Positions 18,304 through 30,021 of a stretch of 64,000 nucleotides of DNA are shown piece after piece. The position numbers were made by a program, and so were the translations under genes. The notes beneath the pieces are model-generated. The model made no database searches. It was given only the letters and a program-made list of their open reading frames with translations, and was not told the origin of the DNA. Numbering within the stretch: the first letter of the stretch is position 1; every line of letters begins with the position of its first letter. The DNA is from Candidatus Paraburkholderia kirkii. GTDB taxonomy: Bacteria > Pseudomonadota > Gammaproteobacteria > Burkholderiales > Burkholderiaceae. Location of the stretch: positions 1-64,000 of the forward strand of contig LFKV01000005.1 of assembly GCA_001189345.1 (NCBI GenBank), in the 5' to 3' direction.

Positions 18304-19416
18304 TTAGTCCGCGTCGCTGCGCCGCGCATCGAGCGCCTTGCGGGAACGCTCCAGTTCCTCCGCGATCAGCCGCTCGTCGGGCAGGACGGTCTGATACTCG
18401 GCCGCCAGAATCTTGTTCGGCAGGTTGTCGAGCGCGTAGCGCGCCTCGGCGCTGCCTTTTCCTGCGCACAGAATCAAACCGACGGGCGGATTTTCGCCCG
18501 GTTTCATCCAGTGCTCCGGCGCGTAGTTCAGGTATAGATGCATCTGGTCCGCGTCCGCGTAGCTGAAGCGTCCGACCTTGAGATCGACGACGAGACACTT
18601 CAGCCTGCGATGGAAGAACAGCAGGTCGACGCGAAACCACGTGTCGTCGATGCGCAGCCGCCTTTGCCGGCCGACGAACGCGAAATCGTCGCCGAGTTCG
18701 AGCAGGAAATCCGCTAGGCGCCGGATCAGCGCCTCCTCCAGATCCGACTCGGAATATTCGTCCCTGATGTCGAGAAATTCGAGCACGAACGGATCCTTGA
18801 TCGCCTCCTCGGGGGTGATCGTGTCGTCTGGCGCGCGCTCGGCGGCTTTCTCCAGCAGCGCCGCCTTGTTGCGCGACAGCGCGAGCCGCTCATACAGCTG
18901 GCTGTTCACCTGCCGGTCGAGCTGGCGCACCGACCAGCCCCCCGCAACGCCTCGCTTTCGTAGAAGGCGCGCGCTGCGTCGCTTTTGACGGACAGAAGGC
19001 GCACGTACGCCGACCACGGCAGCGCGAAGCGGGCGGCGAGCACGTCGAGACGCGCTTCGGCGGGAGCGGGAAGCGGGTCATGAGCGGATGTTCCAGACAC
19101 CGTCTGGAACATCCGCTCAGGCGGCCACTGCTGATAGAACGCGCGCATGTTGGCGAGATTCGCCTTGCCGAATCCCCTGCCGAAACGGTTCGTGAGATCC
19201 GCAGCCAGCCGCGCGATGAGCGGTCTCCCCCGTAAGCTGCCCGATGCGCACCGCCCTGCTCCGACTCGACGATCCACCGCCCGATTTTCCCAGTACGACG
19301 CCGTCATGATCGCGTTGACGCTCCGTGCCGCGGCGCGTCGCGCGCTTTCGAGCACCTGCACGATGCCCGAGCGGAATTCGTCGTAGTCGTTTTGTGGCCA
19401 TCGCGCGCTTGGTCAT
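18304..19416 (-). pseudogene. YhcG-like (DUF1016) PDDEXK-nuclease-domain protein, frameshifted
   Basis: The C-terminal domain (DDTWFRVDLLFFHRRLKCLV, VDLKVGRFSYADADQMHLYL) has the D-LK nuclease core of the PDDEXK_9/DUF1016 family. The N-terminal domain (LANMRAFYQQWPPERMFQTV) is the DUF1016_N helical part. Start ATG at 19416 (MTKRAMATK) is followed by a shift before DYDEFRSGIVQVLES, and others near 19270 and 18950. Collinear pieces give the whole protein, about 360 residues. Members of this family are linked with mobile DNA and restriction-type defence, but the role is not settled. Confidence 0.78.
19081..19119. repeat. Perfect 18-bp inverted repeat with 3-base loop inside the nuclease gene
   Basis: TGAGCGGATGTTCCAGAC (19081-19098) and its exact reverse complement (19102-19119) are separated by ACC. 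In the nuclease protein it encodes the PPERMFQTVSGTSAHD region. A palindrome this long inside a coding region is unusual and could form a cruciform or hairpin; there is no T-run, so it is not a typical terminator. Confidence 0.9.
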
Positions 19417-19786
19417 TCGTCGATTGTCTCCGTGCGGTACGGCCCGTCGGCCGCGCTTCCGCGTTCGAATATAGCGGAATTCGCCTCCCCGTCGAGGCGC
19501 GGTATCCGCACGGAGTTTTCGACTTTTCGATTGTGTTGGTCTCCTCGGTTGGTTTCCTCGGCGCCCCTCGCGCAAGGCTTGGGGTTTTCGTTCCCGGGCT
19601 CTTCGGCCCCGATTCGTTGTTGAGTGCGTGGTCTCCCCATCGCGAATTGCGTTGCGTACATCTAGGGCTTGTCCACAGTTTCTGTCTATAAGCCTGTGGA
19701 TATCGTTCTGGGTACTACCACAACGCATTGATTCCAAACTGCTTGCGTCCGACGCCCGGCAATGCGCCCCGTTCGCGCCGCCGGAC
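19417..19786. other. Gene-free stretch with DnaA-box-like sequences
   Basis: No convincing gene is seen in this 370-base stretch. CTTGTCCACAG at 19668-19678 and CCTGTGGATAT at 19693-19703 form an inverted pair similar to DnaA boxes (consensus TTATCCACA). They may have regulatory meaning or be remnants; an origin is not supported because no AT-rich unwinding region or replication genes adjoin. Confidence 0.35.
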
Positions 19787-19969
19787 TCAATCGTCGCTGG
19801 GCATGCACGACGCGAGAATCGCGTCGACGCGATTCATCTCCAAGCTAAAGATCGACTGCGGCGCCGAAACGCTCAGTTCGTCGGCGGCGGAGCGCGGCAA
19901 TGCCATTGCGATCGTGGCCGTTGCGAACTGCGCAACGATTATCGACAGGAGCCAGGAAAAGACGTACAT
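19787..19969 (-). CDS. Small putative exported or membrane protein, 60 aa
   Basis: From ATG at 19969 the peptide is MYVFSWLLSIIVAQFATATI followed by AMALPRSAADELSV and a short polar tail ending CMPSDD. The first 25 residues form a hydrophobic segment with an AMA-LP signal-peptidase-like site, and codon third positions are GC-rich. A TTG at 19984 could also start it. No ribosome binding site stands out and no family is recognised, so existence is uncertain. Confidence 0.4.
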   Translation of the reverse strand: MYVFSWLLSIIVAQFATATIAMALPRSAADELSVSAPQSIFSLEMNRVDAILASCMPSDD

Positions 19970-20090
19970 CGTCAACCTCGTCAAGTGAATCTCTCTGAAT
20001 CGGCGCGCGAGAACGTCAGCGCGTGATGTGAAGAGTCGAGCCGTGCGACGCTTCGCACAGTTCCACGGACGAGGGACTTGAAGGAGGGTG

Positions 20091-20765
20091 CTACGGACGG
20101 AGTGCGGGCGCGGGAACCGTCGAGACGTTCTGGGCGAGCGCCGCGGCCTCCTGTGCGCGCATCGCGCGGAGGAAGCCTTCGCGTTCGCGCAGGGCGCGCC
20201 AGTACTGCGCGATCGGCGGGGCGAAGCGTTCGCTCAGGCCCAGCAGTTCCGCGAGCATCACATCAGCGCATAGCCGACGGAAATGTCCGCCGCCGTGAAG
20301 CGCCCCGCGCACAGATAAGGTCCGCGCCTCGAGCGACGGCGCGAGCGTGCGCAGGCGCGCGTGAAACCATCGCGCATAGTCCTCGACGATTTGCGGCTGC
20401 CTGCGCTCCGGCGGCTCCAGATGCGCATAGCGCAAAACGAGCGTCTGCGGAAACGTGAGCGTCGCCTCGCCGAAATGCAGGAAGTTGAGATAGCGCCCGA
20501 AATCGGCCTCGTGCGGCGCGACGTCGAGCATACCCGGCGAGTAGCGCGCCACCAGATACTGGCAGATCGCCGCCGATTCGGTCATGAAGAGCGCGCCGTC
20601 CTCAAGCGCCGGAATCGTGCTGAGCGGATTCACTTCCATGAACGCGCGCGCAAGCACGCGCAGCGGAAACGGTAGCATCTTCAGTTCATACGGCACGCCG
20701 ACCTCTTCCAGCGCCTATAGCGGCCGGAACGAGCGCGCGCTCACGCAATGATGCAGCGTAATCAC
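20091..20765 (-). pseudogene. Glutathione S-transferase, nonsense mutation and frameshifts
   Basis: GSTs conjugate glutathione to electrophiles. A GTG at 20765 opens MITLHHCVSARSFRPL, then an in-frame TAG (20717-20719 on the plus strand) replaces the Trp codon of the usual RPLWALEE sequence; translation would resume as ALEEVGVPYELKML. The thioredoxin-fold part ends with NPLSTIPALEDGALFMTESA, carrying the glutathione-contacting ES. Two compensating indels between 20240 and 20320 scramble the start of the C-terminal helical domain. It sits 18 bases downstream of liuC. Confidence 0.8.
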
Positions 20766-20782
20766 GTCGATTCCTCCGCCGC

Positions 20783-21580
20783 TCAGCCGAGCCAGGCCGG
20801 TTTGCGCTTCTCCAGGAAACTGCGCACGCCTTCGCGCCCTTCGTCGGATGCGCGGATGCGGGCGATGCGCTCGGCGGTCTCGCCGATCAACGCTTCGTCG
20901 ATGTCCTTGCCCGCGAAATCCGCGACCAGCTTCTTGCACTCGCGCACGCCGTTCGGGCTGTTCGCGGCGATGTTCGCGGCGATCGCATCGACGCGAACAT
21001 CGAGCTCACCGGCCGCGACGGCTTCATGCACGAAACCGAGGCGCAGCGCTTCGGCGGCGTCGAAGCGCTCGGCCGTGACGAAATAACGATGCGCCGCGCG
21101 CGCACCCATCGCGCGAATCACGTAGGGCGCGATCGTTGCGGGCATCAGGCTGAGCTTCGCTTCGGAGAGACAGAAGTGCGCTGTGTCCGCGGCGACCGCG
21201 ATGTCGCATACGGCGACGAGGCCCATGCCGCCCGCGTAGGCATCGCCCTGCACGCGCACGATCACCGGCTTCGAGCACGCGTAGATCGTGTTGAGCATGG
21301 TGGCCAAGCCGAGCGCATCGGCGCGGTTCTCCGCTTCCGAATAGCCGGCCATGCGCTTCATCCAGTTGAGATCCGCGCCCGCGCAAAAGGCCGGGCCGTT
21401 CGCGCCGAGGACGATGACGCGCACGCCGGCGTCGTCGTTGAGCGCGCGGAAGGCGGCGGTCAGTTCGACGATGGTCGCGTCGTCGAAGGCGTTACGCACG
21501 TCGGGGCGATCGAGCGTCACGCGCGCGACATGGCCTTCGACGCCGATTTTCAGGCGTTGCAGATTCGATGCGTCGGTCAT
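20783..21580 (-). CDS. liuC: Methylglutaconyl-CoA hydratase-like enoyl-CoA hydratase (LiuC)
   Basis: The 265-residue crotonase-fold protein starts at 21580 after an excellent GGGAGGTGAC site. It has the oxyanion-hole segments GPAFCAGADLNWMKRMAGYS and GDAYAGGMGLVAVCDIAVAA. ADLNWMKRMAGYS is characteristic of LiuC, which hydrates 3-methylglutaconyl-CoA to HMG-CoA in leucine catabolism. The gene is undamaged, but the other liu genes are not in the window; upstream lies modA on the other strand. A general enoyl-CoA hydratase role remains possible. Confidence 0.82.
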   Translation of the reverse strand: MTDASNLQRLKIGVEGHVARVTLDRPDVRNAFDDATIVELTAAFRALNDDAGVRVIVLGANGPAFCAGADLNWMKRMAGYSEAENRADALGLATMLNTIYACSKPVIVRVQGDAYAGGMGLVAVCDIAVAADTAHFCLSEAKLSLMPATIAPYVIRAMGARAAHRYFVTAERFDAAEALRLGFVHEAVAAGELDVRVDAIAANIAANSPNGVRECKKLVADFAGKDIDEALIGETAERIARIRASDEGREGVRSFLEKRKPAWLG

Positions 21581-21601
21581 AGTGTCACCTCCCTTGAATT
21601 T

Positions 21602-21627
21602 GAGCATCGCTCAATTTATCGATGCTC
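21602..21627. repeat. Inverted repeat upstream of liuC
   Basis: GAGCATCG (21602-21609) and CGATGCTC (21620-21627) are exact reverse complements separated by ten AT-rich bases, 22 bases upstream of the liuC start. The position fits an operator. Confidence 0.5.
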
Positions 21628-21770
21628 GCAGCCTGCATTTACTGGTCAGTATCCACGAAAAACGCTACCACCGTCAACTCGACGGCATGAGTAACACTCA
21701 CAAACTGCGAACACCTCAATCATACGACAAGACCGGTGACCACCATGTCACGAAGCGCACATGCGCGGAC

Positions 21771-21792
21771 GTAATACAGTCGTATATATTAC
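21771..21792. promoter_or_regulatory. ModE-like palindromic site upstream of modA
   Basis: GTAATA and TATTAC arms flank a CGTATA core, about 100 bases upstream of modA. The AT-rich TATAT dyad resembles ModE boxes that repress mod operons when molybdate is plentiful. The match is by eye. Confidence 0.4.
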
Positions 21793-21878
21793 AGTGCTCG
21801 CCGGACCGCACGGCCGCACGCTCGCGGCCCGTCCAACGCGCCGCTAGAAGTCGATCCATAACCAGAATTTCAACTTGA

Positions 21879-24003
<2,125 letters not shown>

Positions 24004-24183
24004 TGTCCCATTCGCGTAAACGCGGGCGCCGCGGCGTTGTAAAAATGTCCGGTGCGGGCGATCAACTACTTCAGAGTTTACTTGAGGTTTACCGGTTCGC
24101 CGTTTATTCTTCGGCTTGCAGCTTGTTTTCCACAAACCGAAGAATTTTTTGCTTACCCAGGCCCGTCAGTGACTGCGAACTCC

Positions 24184-24772
24184 ATGTTAAGCGCCCGGCT
24201 TTCTGAAGTCGATCAATCCGTTTCGATCGAAACGCTCTTGGGGGTGGCCGCCCAAGCCACTGACATTCTCAACCAGATTCGCGATGCGATGGTGGAGCCG
24301 TATCCGCGCAAGAGTGCGCCGACAGCTCTCAGGCGGCGTCGCTGTGCGGCATCGACAAGCAGCGATTCCAGTATCTGACGACCAAGGGCGAACTGCCCGC
24401 AGGAACGTCCAAGGGCGCCGGCCGTAGCAAAGAATTCACGCTCGAGGAAACGCTGACCTGGATCCGTGCGACGAAGGAACGCGCTCGCCGGCCCGAGGGC
24501 AAGCGCGGGCGGATCGTGACCGTCGCTAATTTCAAGGGCGGCGTCGCCAAGACCACGACCGCCGTGTTGGCCGCGCAAGCGTTGACATTGCTCGGCCGCA
24601 AGGTGTTCGTCATCGATTGCGATCCGCAGGGCACGATCACGCAATTATGCGGCTGGGCGCCGGACGCGGAAATCTCGGACAATCGGACCCTTCTTCCGCT
24701 CATCTACGGCGATCAGAATACGCTCCAGTACGCGGTGCAAGAGACGTATTGGCACAATCTGGAGTACGCACC
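24184..24772 (+). pseudogene. parA: ParA-family partition ATPase, N-terminal fragment
   Basis: ATG at 24184 opens MLSARLSEVDQSVSIETLLG; after a frameshift near 24330 it continues as FQYLTTKGELPAGTSKGAGR, the winged-helix start of plasmid ParA proteins. VANFKGGVAKTTTAV is the deviant Walker A box and VIDCDPQGTITQL the Walker A' region. Homology ends near 24772 (QETYWHNL), losing the Walker B half of the ATPase. Such large ParA proteins segregate low-copy plasmids or second replicons. The companion parB is absent. The gene follows the integrase remnant, as in plasmid backbones. Confidence 0.82.
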
Positions 24773-25004
24773 CCGTAGTTTAGCGGAACGCGATGAGCAG
24801 TCAAGCGTTTGTCCTCCATTTTTCGAAATGGACGTACTTGATATGCGTATCGCGCAACATTCCGTTGCAGGCGAGGTTGTTTCTCGTCCGCAGAACCCCG
24901 ACATCGCCACCGGGGCCCACGATCGACAAGCGCTCGAAGAGTACGCTTGCGACCGATCCAACCTTCCGTGGGTGATTTTTCGCGCAGCACACCGCGTAAC
25001 CCAT
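24773..25004. other. Unassigned junction sequence between parA and replication-type gene
   Basis: No protein family is recognised on either strand in these 232 bases. They join the truncated parA to the start of the next gene and probably derive from another source through deletion or insertion. Confidence 0.4.
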
Positions 25005-26301
25005 ATGTCCGCCCTGCCCGCGCGTGCTCGAGCATTGCTCGCAGCGCTCGCCCGAACCGTCGATGCAGCTCATCCTTACGCCGCGATCTTCGCGCGGAGG
25101 GGACTGCTCACGGGCCGCGCCATGCAATCCATGCGAACCTTCTACCGCAGTCTGGACGATCTGGAAGCGACCGGGTTCATCTCGAGGCCGCCTCAAAAGC
25201 GCTATGGCAGTGCGGGCCTGTTCGGCCGCGCCTATATCCATCTCACGCCCAAAGCGGCTGCGCTGCTCGGGCTGATCGAGCCCGCACCTGAAATCGACAC
25301 GTCCGTCGTCGCTTCATCTGTTTTCGACGTCCACGACCGAGACGGATCTTTTTTTACGCCACCGTCTGTCACGGTGGCAGACGGCGCTATATATAAGGAT
25401 CTAAACCCTACTTACTCAAAAGAGACAGCCAGGACGCGTTCTCGCAGATCTTCAGCGCCTGCTGCCACTGGGTTTTCGTGAATTCCTGATCTTCAAACTC
25501 ATGCGCGATGCCAAGCGTCACGGCAAGCTTCTTTCCGATGTGGTCGAAGCCAGCTGGGACCATCTGCGGAACGCAACGCATCCGATCAGTTATCTGCGCA
25601 CGCTCCTGCGCGCCCCCGTCGATTTCGCTTATCGCGTATGCACTCGACGAGCAGCCGTGACAGCACGCGAGCAACAGCGCGAAAGGGCGCAACACGTCGA
25701 AAACACCATCATCGATCTCGCCGGCCAGGTGTTCGTGAGTCGCGATGGAGTCCGCACTTACCGCATCGCCGATGACGCCAGATCCATCACGATCCGTCAC
25801 CGGGACGAATCTCAGCTGCGCATCCATACCGGCAATTGGGCGCACGACTTCCTCGCCGCCGTCGAGGCCGGGCATATCGTCCGCAGGGCTTACGAGGCTT
25901 CTCACTGCGTTCTGCCCAGCGGGATTAATCAAGTTTGCATGACGGAGCAGACGAACTCGACGCGCACCGCGAGGCCTTCCTTCGAAACCCAGATCAACGA
26001 TTTGAAGCAAATCCTGCGCTTGAAGCGGGCCGGTGAAGCCCCAACTAACAAACCAGGAGATGCGTCGAGGGAGCCCATCAGGCCACCGCACCGGCAGATG
26101 CGAAGTCCATTTCCTTTGAACTCGCTTTGCAGGCGATATCCGGCCGGGCACCGTCCAGAGCATGATCGCGACCTATTTCGGCGGCAGTCGCGAACATCGC
26201 ATCGAGCGCGCATTTCATCAGACAAATACGTGCTTGTACGTAGCCGAGAAAAGTTTTTTAGAACAATCTGCTGCACCGCAGCAGATGCTGATATACTCTA
26301 A
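25005..26301 (+). pseudogene. Plasmid replication-type helix-turn-helix protein, frameshifted
   Basis: ATG at 25005 gives MSALPARARALLAALARTVD, then RRGLLTGRAMQSMRTFYRSL and GLFGRAYIHLTPKAAALLGL, a winged-helix region found in replication-associated proteins of Burkholderia plasmids and islands. The frame shifts near 25425, and the C-terminal part continues as KLMRDAKRHGKLLSDVVEAS, PISYLRTLLRAPVDFAYRVC and GQVFVSRDGVRTYRIADDA. The recognisable match ends near 26075; the tail to 26301 is unclear. Family naming rests on memory of similar proteins, so the replication role is inferred mainly from the parA and integrase neighbours. Confidence 0.6.
26268..26297 (+). promoter_or_regulatory. Candidate rpoD promoter with overlapping inverted repeat
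   Basis: TGATATACT at 26289-26297 is an extended -10 element. An inverted repeat CTGCTGC-ACC-GCAGCAG (26268-26284) covers the -35 position, which otherwise lacks consensus, so binding of a regulator there could control transcription. The start of rpoD is 184 bases downstream. Confidence 0.45.
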
Positions 26302-26480
26302 AATTGCGTCTTGGAGGCGATTGAAAAATGCAAACTGCGCGTTAATGCGGTCTGTGTGCTTTGCTCGATGCGATTTTCAGCAAGCCGTCCGTGGTCGAAG
26401 CTGTCATCGATATCATCGCGAGCCGTTACGCTCGCTCCCGGGGATCTGTCGTCGCCGAGCAAACCTGTCGAGGAGAAAGT

Positions 26481-28484
26481 ATGGCAAGTTTTGATCGGGA
26501 AGATTCGGAGCTGGACATCGTCGTGCCGGCGCGCAGGTCAGCAGGTCGGCGGGCGAGCAAAGGAAAGGGCCAGACCGGCACGATGCAGCCCGATGTCGCG
26601 ATGACGGCGGAGCAGAACGAAGAGCGTCAGCGCCGGATGCGCGCGCTCATCCAGTTGGGCAAGGAACGCGGGTACCTCACGCACGCCGAGATCAGCGACC
26701 ACCTGCCGGACAACTTCGCGGAAATTGCGGCGATGGAAACCATCGTCAGCACGTTCAACGACATGGGTGTCGCGGTCTACGAGCAGGCGCAGGATGCCGA
26801 AACGCTGTTACTGAGCGATAACGCCCCGAGCGTCGTTGCCGATGAGCAGTCGGAAGAAGAAGCGGAAAACGCGCTGTCGGCCGTCGATTCCGAGTTTGGC
26901 CGCACGACCGATCCCGTGCGCATGTACATGCGCGAAATGGGGGCGACCGAGCTGCTCACGCGCGCGGGCGAAATTGCCATTGCGAAGCGTATCGAAGACG
27001 GGCTGCACGAGATGATCCAGGCGATCGCGGCATGCCCCTCGACGGTTGCGACCATTCTCGCGGGCGCGGCGCAAGTCGAATCGGGCGAGCTGAAGATCGA
27101 CGATCTGGCCGACGGGCTCAAGGAAGACGATTCGGAAGAAGGGGATATTTCGGCTTCCGATGCAAGCGACTCGACCGATATCGATACGGACACCGATGAA
27201 TCCGACGATGATTCGGATGACGAAGACGATATCGACGGCGGCGATTCGGGCGCATCGAACGAAGCGCGCCTGAAGCAGTTGAAGGCGGGCTGTTTCGAAA
27301 TCTTCGCGCGCGTGCGCGTGCTGGCCGAGCAGGCAAGCAATCCGAAGGGATCCGGCGCCGTGGCGGCGAAGGCCGTCGAAAAGGCGCGTGCCGAAATCCA
27401 GCGCGAACTCGGTTCGATTCGCTTCACGGCGAAGACCATCGACCGCCTGTGTGCGGACGTGCAGCAGCAGGTTGCGCAGGTACGTGAAATCGAGCGCCGC
27501 GTGCTGCAGATCGCGGTCGACCGTTGCGGCATGCCGCGCGAGAAATTCGTCGAGTCCTTCCCGGGCCACGAGACCGATCTCGAATGGACGACGCGCGCGG
27601 CGGCGGCTTCGAAGCAATACGGCGCATCGCTCGAGCGCAGCCTGCCGGCGATTCAGGCAGAGCAACAAAAGCTCATCGACATCGAAGGCGTGGTCCAGAT
27701 GCCGCTCAAGCAACTCAAGCAGATCAACCGTCAAATGACGGCTGCGGAGCTGAAGATGCGTCAGGCCAAGCGCGAGATGATCGAAGCGAACCTGCGTCTC
27801 GTGATTTCGATCGCCAAGAAGTACGTCAACCGCGGCATGCAGTTCCTGGATCTGATCCAGGAAGGCAACATCGGTCTGATGAAGGCGGTGGACAAGTTCG
27901 AATATCGCCGCGGCTGGAAATTCTCGACGTACGCGACGTGGTGGGTGCGTCAGGCCGTGACGCGCTCGCTCGCCGATCAGGCCCGCACGATCCGCGTGCC
28001 GGTTCACATGATCGAAACGATCAACAAGCTGAACCGCATTTCGCGCGAGATCTTGCAGCAGACCGGTCAGGAAGCGCATCCGTCGGTACTCGCCGAGCGT
28101 ATGGAAATGCCCGAAGAGAAGATCCGCGGCATTCTCAAGATCGCGAAGCAGCCGGTGTCGCTGGAAACGCCGGTCGGCGAAGACGCCGACGCCACGCTCG
28201 GCGACATGATCGAGGACCAGGGCGCCACGTCGCCGGCGGACGCCGCGGTGCACGCGAACATGCGCGCCGCGATCGACGATGCGTTGAATGCACTGTCGCC
28301 GCGCGAAGCGAAGGTGCTGCGCATGCGCTTCGGCATCGACACGGCTTCGGACTACACGCTCGAGGAGCTGGGCAAGCAGTTCGACGTGACGCGCGAGCGC
28401 ATTCGTCAGATCGAAAGCAAGGCCATGCGCAAGCTCATGCACCCGAGCCGCGCGGACAAGCTCCGTCCGTTCCTGGATCGCTGA
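26481..28484 (+). CDS. rpoD: Primary-type RNA polymerase sigma factor RpoD
   Basis: The 667-residue protein starts at ATG 26481 after GAGGAGA. It has region 1.1 ([20 protein letters not shown]), region 1.2 ([20 protein letters not shown]), an Asp/Ser-rich acidic insert at about residues 214-256, the non-conserved region, region 2 ([35 protein letters not shown]), region 3 and region 4 ([20 protein letters not shown]). It directs RNA polymerase to housekeeping promoters. The usual dnaG and rpsU neighbours are missing: the upstream DNA is plasmid-like and an IS2-group element starts 22 bases after the stop. It could be the main sigma factor moved by rearrangement, or a second RpoD paralogue. 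Confidence 0.9.
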   Translation: MASFDREDSELDIVVPARRSAGRRASKGKGQTGTMQPDVAMTAEQNEERQRRMRALIQLGKERGYLTHAEISDHLPDNFAEIAAMETIVSTFNDMGVAVYEQAQDAETLLLSDNAPSVVADEQSEEEAENALSAVDSEFGRTTDPVRMYMREMGATELLTRAGEIAIAKRIEDGLHEMIQAIAACPSTVATILAGAAQVESGELKIDDLADGLKEDDSEEGDISASDASDSTDIDTDTDESDDDSDDEDDIDGGDSGASNEARLKQLKAGCFEIFARVRVLAEQASNPKGSGAVAAKAVEKARAEIQRELGSIRFTAKTIDRLCADVQQQVAQVREIERRVLQIAVDRCGMPREKFVESFPGHETDLEWTTRAAAASKQYGASLERSLPAIQAEQQKLIDIEGVVQMPLKQLKQINRQMTAAELKMRQAKREMIEANLRLVISIAKKYVNRGMQFLDLIQEGNIGLMKAVDKFEYRRGWKFSTYATWWVRQAVTRSLADQARTIRVPVHMIETINKLNRISREILQQTGQEAHPSVLAERMEMPEEKIRGILKIAKQPVSLETPVGEDADATLGDMIEDQGATSPADAAVHANMRAAIDDALNALSPREAKVLRMRFGIDTASDYTLEELGKQFDVTRERIRQIESKAMRKLMHPSRADKLRPFLDR

Positions 28485-28583
28485 TCCGCGCGTTGCCCGA
28501 TTCGTCTGGACTTGCCCCCGCAAAAGCCGGACATGCGGTGACGCTTAAATTTTGAGGTAGTCTTCTGCCTATGTTTAAGCCTA

Positions 28584-29697
28584 GTCCATTGCGTTATTGA
28601 ATTAGCACCCTGTCTGTGTTCAGATACAGGTCATGGGTCAAAATGAACCTGACAGATATCGAACGTGAGCAACTGTTGTCGGCGGCGCGCAGCCGAACGG
28701 TGCGTGCGGCGGACGTGCGACGCGCAAAGTTGATCCTGATGCTCGAGGACGGCGAATCGCGCGACAGTATCATGCGCACACTGGGTTGCGATTCGCGCTT
28801 CATCGCACGCTGGTCGGGGCGCTTCCTCAGCGAGCGACTAGCCGGCATGTACGCCCGGCACCGCGGGCGGGCGCCTACGCAGCCACCGGCCAAACTGGAA
28901 GCGCGGGTGCTCAAGTGCACCCTCAAGCACAAACCCGCCGACGGTTCGACACACTGGAGTAGCTACAAGCTCGCAGCAGAACTCGGCGACGTATCGGTCT
29001 CGGCCGTGCAGCGCATCTGGCGCAAGCACGGCATCAAGCCGCAGCAGTTGGAGCGGCACATGGTCTCCAACGACCCGGACTTCGAGACCAAGGCAGCCGA
29101 CGTGATCGGGCTGTACCTGAACCCGCCGGCGCACGCAGCGGTGTTCTGCGTGGACGAGAAGACCGCGATCCAGGCACTCGATCGCAAGGACCGTATGCTG
29201 CCGCTGTCGCCCGGGCGCGCCGAGAGTCACGGCTTCGAGTACAAGCGCAACGGCACGCTCAGCCTGTTCGCGGCGTTCAATACTGCCACCGGCGAGGTGC
29301 TGGGCAAGACGGTGGCGCGCCACACCAGCGAGCAGTTCGTGGCCTTCCTGACCGACGTCGTCGCCAGCCAGCCCAAACGCCGGGAAATCCACGCGATCTG
29401 CGACAACGTCAGCAGCCATAAGACGCAGCGGGTTGCCGACTTCCTTGATGCGCAGCGCAACGTGCACCTGCACTTCACGCCGACCTACTCGTCGTGGCTC
29501 AACCAGGTGGAGAACTGGTTCTCGCGCATTCAGCGTGAAGTGATCGCTCGCGGCATCTTCACTTCGGTGAAGGATTGGGATCGCAAACTGATGCCGATAC
29601 ATCCGCGAACACAACAAGAACCCGAAACCGATCAAGTGGAAATATGACGATCCTTCGCGCCGGATTCGACCAGTGCCAATTCAATGACGCAATGGAA
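28584..29697 (+). mobile_element. IS630-family insertion sequence, about 1.1 kb
   Basis: Terminal inverted repeats of 25 bases (GTCCATTGCGTTATTGAATT... at 28584-28608 and its counterpart at 29673-29697) match at 22 positions. TA dinucleotides flank both ends (28582-28583, 29698-29699), as expected for this family. The right TA corresponds to the TA at 218-219 of the first IS2-group copy, but the left flank does not match the sequence preceding that TA, so the element is not in a simple insertion context. Confidence 0.9.
28643..29686 (+). pseudogene. IS630-family transposase, frameshift near the end
   Basis: IS630 transposases are DDE enzymes of the IS630-Tc1-mariner superfamily. ATG at 28643 starts MNLTDIEREQLLSAARSRTV with an N-terminal helix-turn-helix. 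Catalytic motifs are FCVDEKTAIQAL, HAICDNVSSHKT and YSSWLNQVENWFSRI. An extra C near 29594 shifts the frame after DRKLM and leads to a stop at 29640; without it the protein continues as RYIREHNKNPKPIKWKYDDP to 29686. All catalytic residues precede the shift, so residual activity cannot be excluded. Confidence 0.87.
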
Positions 29698-29699
29698 TA

Positions 29700-30021
29700 G
29701 GAAAGAAGACGATGGAGGTAGAAATCCTCCGTGAAGCAGTGGAGTATGGTCGAACAAAAAAATTGACTGCGCGCTCACCATTGCTGCCGGGGGACGACCG
29801 TTGAAGACGGTCTGTGAAGTCCTGGGGGTGTCGCGCTCGAATCTCGCAGTCAAGTCGAAGCGGCCGGCTGACTGGGTCGACCGGCGCAAGATGCCCGTGC
29901 TCGACGACACGGCGCTTGTCGCCGAACTTCATGAGTTGTTAGGCGACGCGCTGACGTATGGATACCGAGGTGCTTGGGCGTTGCTGAGGCGAAGCCGGGA
30001 CATGCTGGCTCAACCGCGAGT
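29700..30021 (+). pseudogene. Internal fragment of IS2-group orfA/orfB
   Basis: These 322 bases align with 220-537 of the window. Compared with that copy there are two substitutions and three indels (A7 versus A6, an extra GC, an extra G), which account for the whole length difference of four. The orfA end is in frame here ([18 protein letters not shown]), so this copy is closer to the ancestral sequence. It stops at 30021 and is joined to DUF2946 coding sequence. Confidence 0.9.

Larger units (their letters stand above)
28507..30021 (+). mobile_element. IS2-group element, truncated, with an IS630 element nested inside
   Basis: The left terminal repeat TGGACTTGCCCCCGCA begins at 28507, the exact inverse of the right end at 1216. 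After 75 bases an IS630 element interrupts it. From 29700 the interior of the IS2-group element resumes and is 97-98% identical to 220-537 of the first copy. It ends abruptly at 30021 inside a DUF2946 gene. The first ~200-300 bases of orfA and the right half including the right end are missing, so deletions accompanied or followed the insertions. Confidence 0.85.

Noticed and set aside
19668-19703. Replication origin based on DnaA-box-like pair
   Set aside because: Only two imperfect boxes, no AT-rich unwinding region and no dnaA, dnaN or gidA nearby. Kept only as a minor regulatory note.
26361-26480. Upstream start for rpoD giving 40 extra residues
   Set aside because: The ATG at 26481 follows GAGGAGA and gives a normal RpoD length. 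The extension has no sigma-factor similarity.
26808-28523. Long open frame antisense to rpoD
   Set aside because: A typical shadow frame of a GC-rich gene. The plus strand has the full RpoD domain set and the ribosome binding site.
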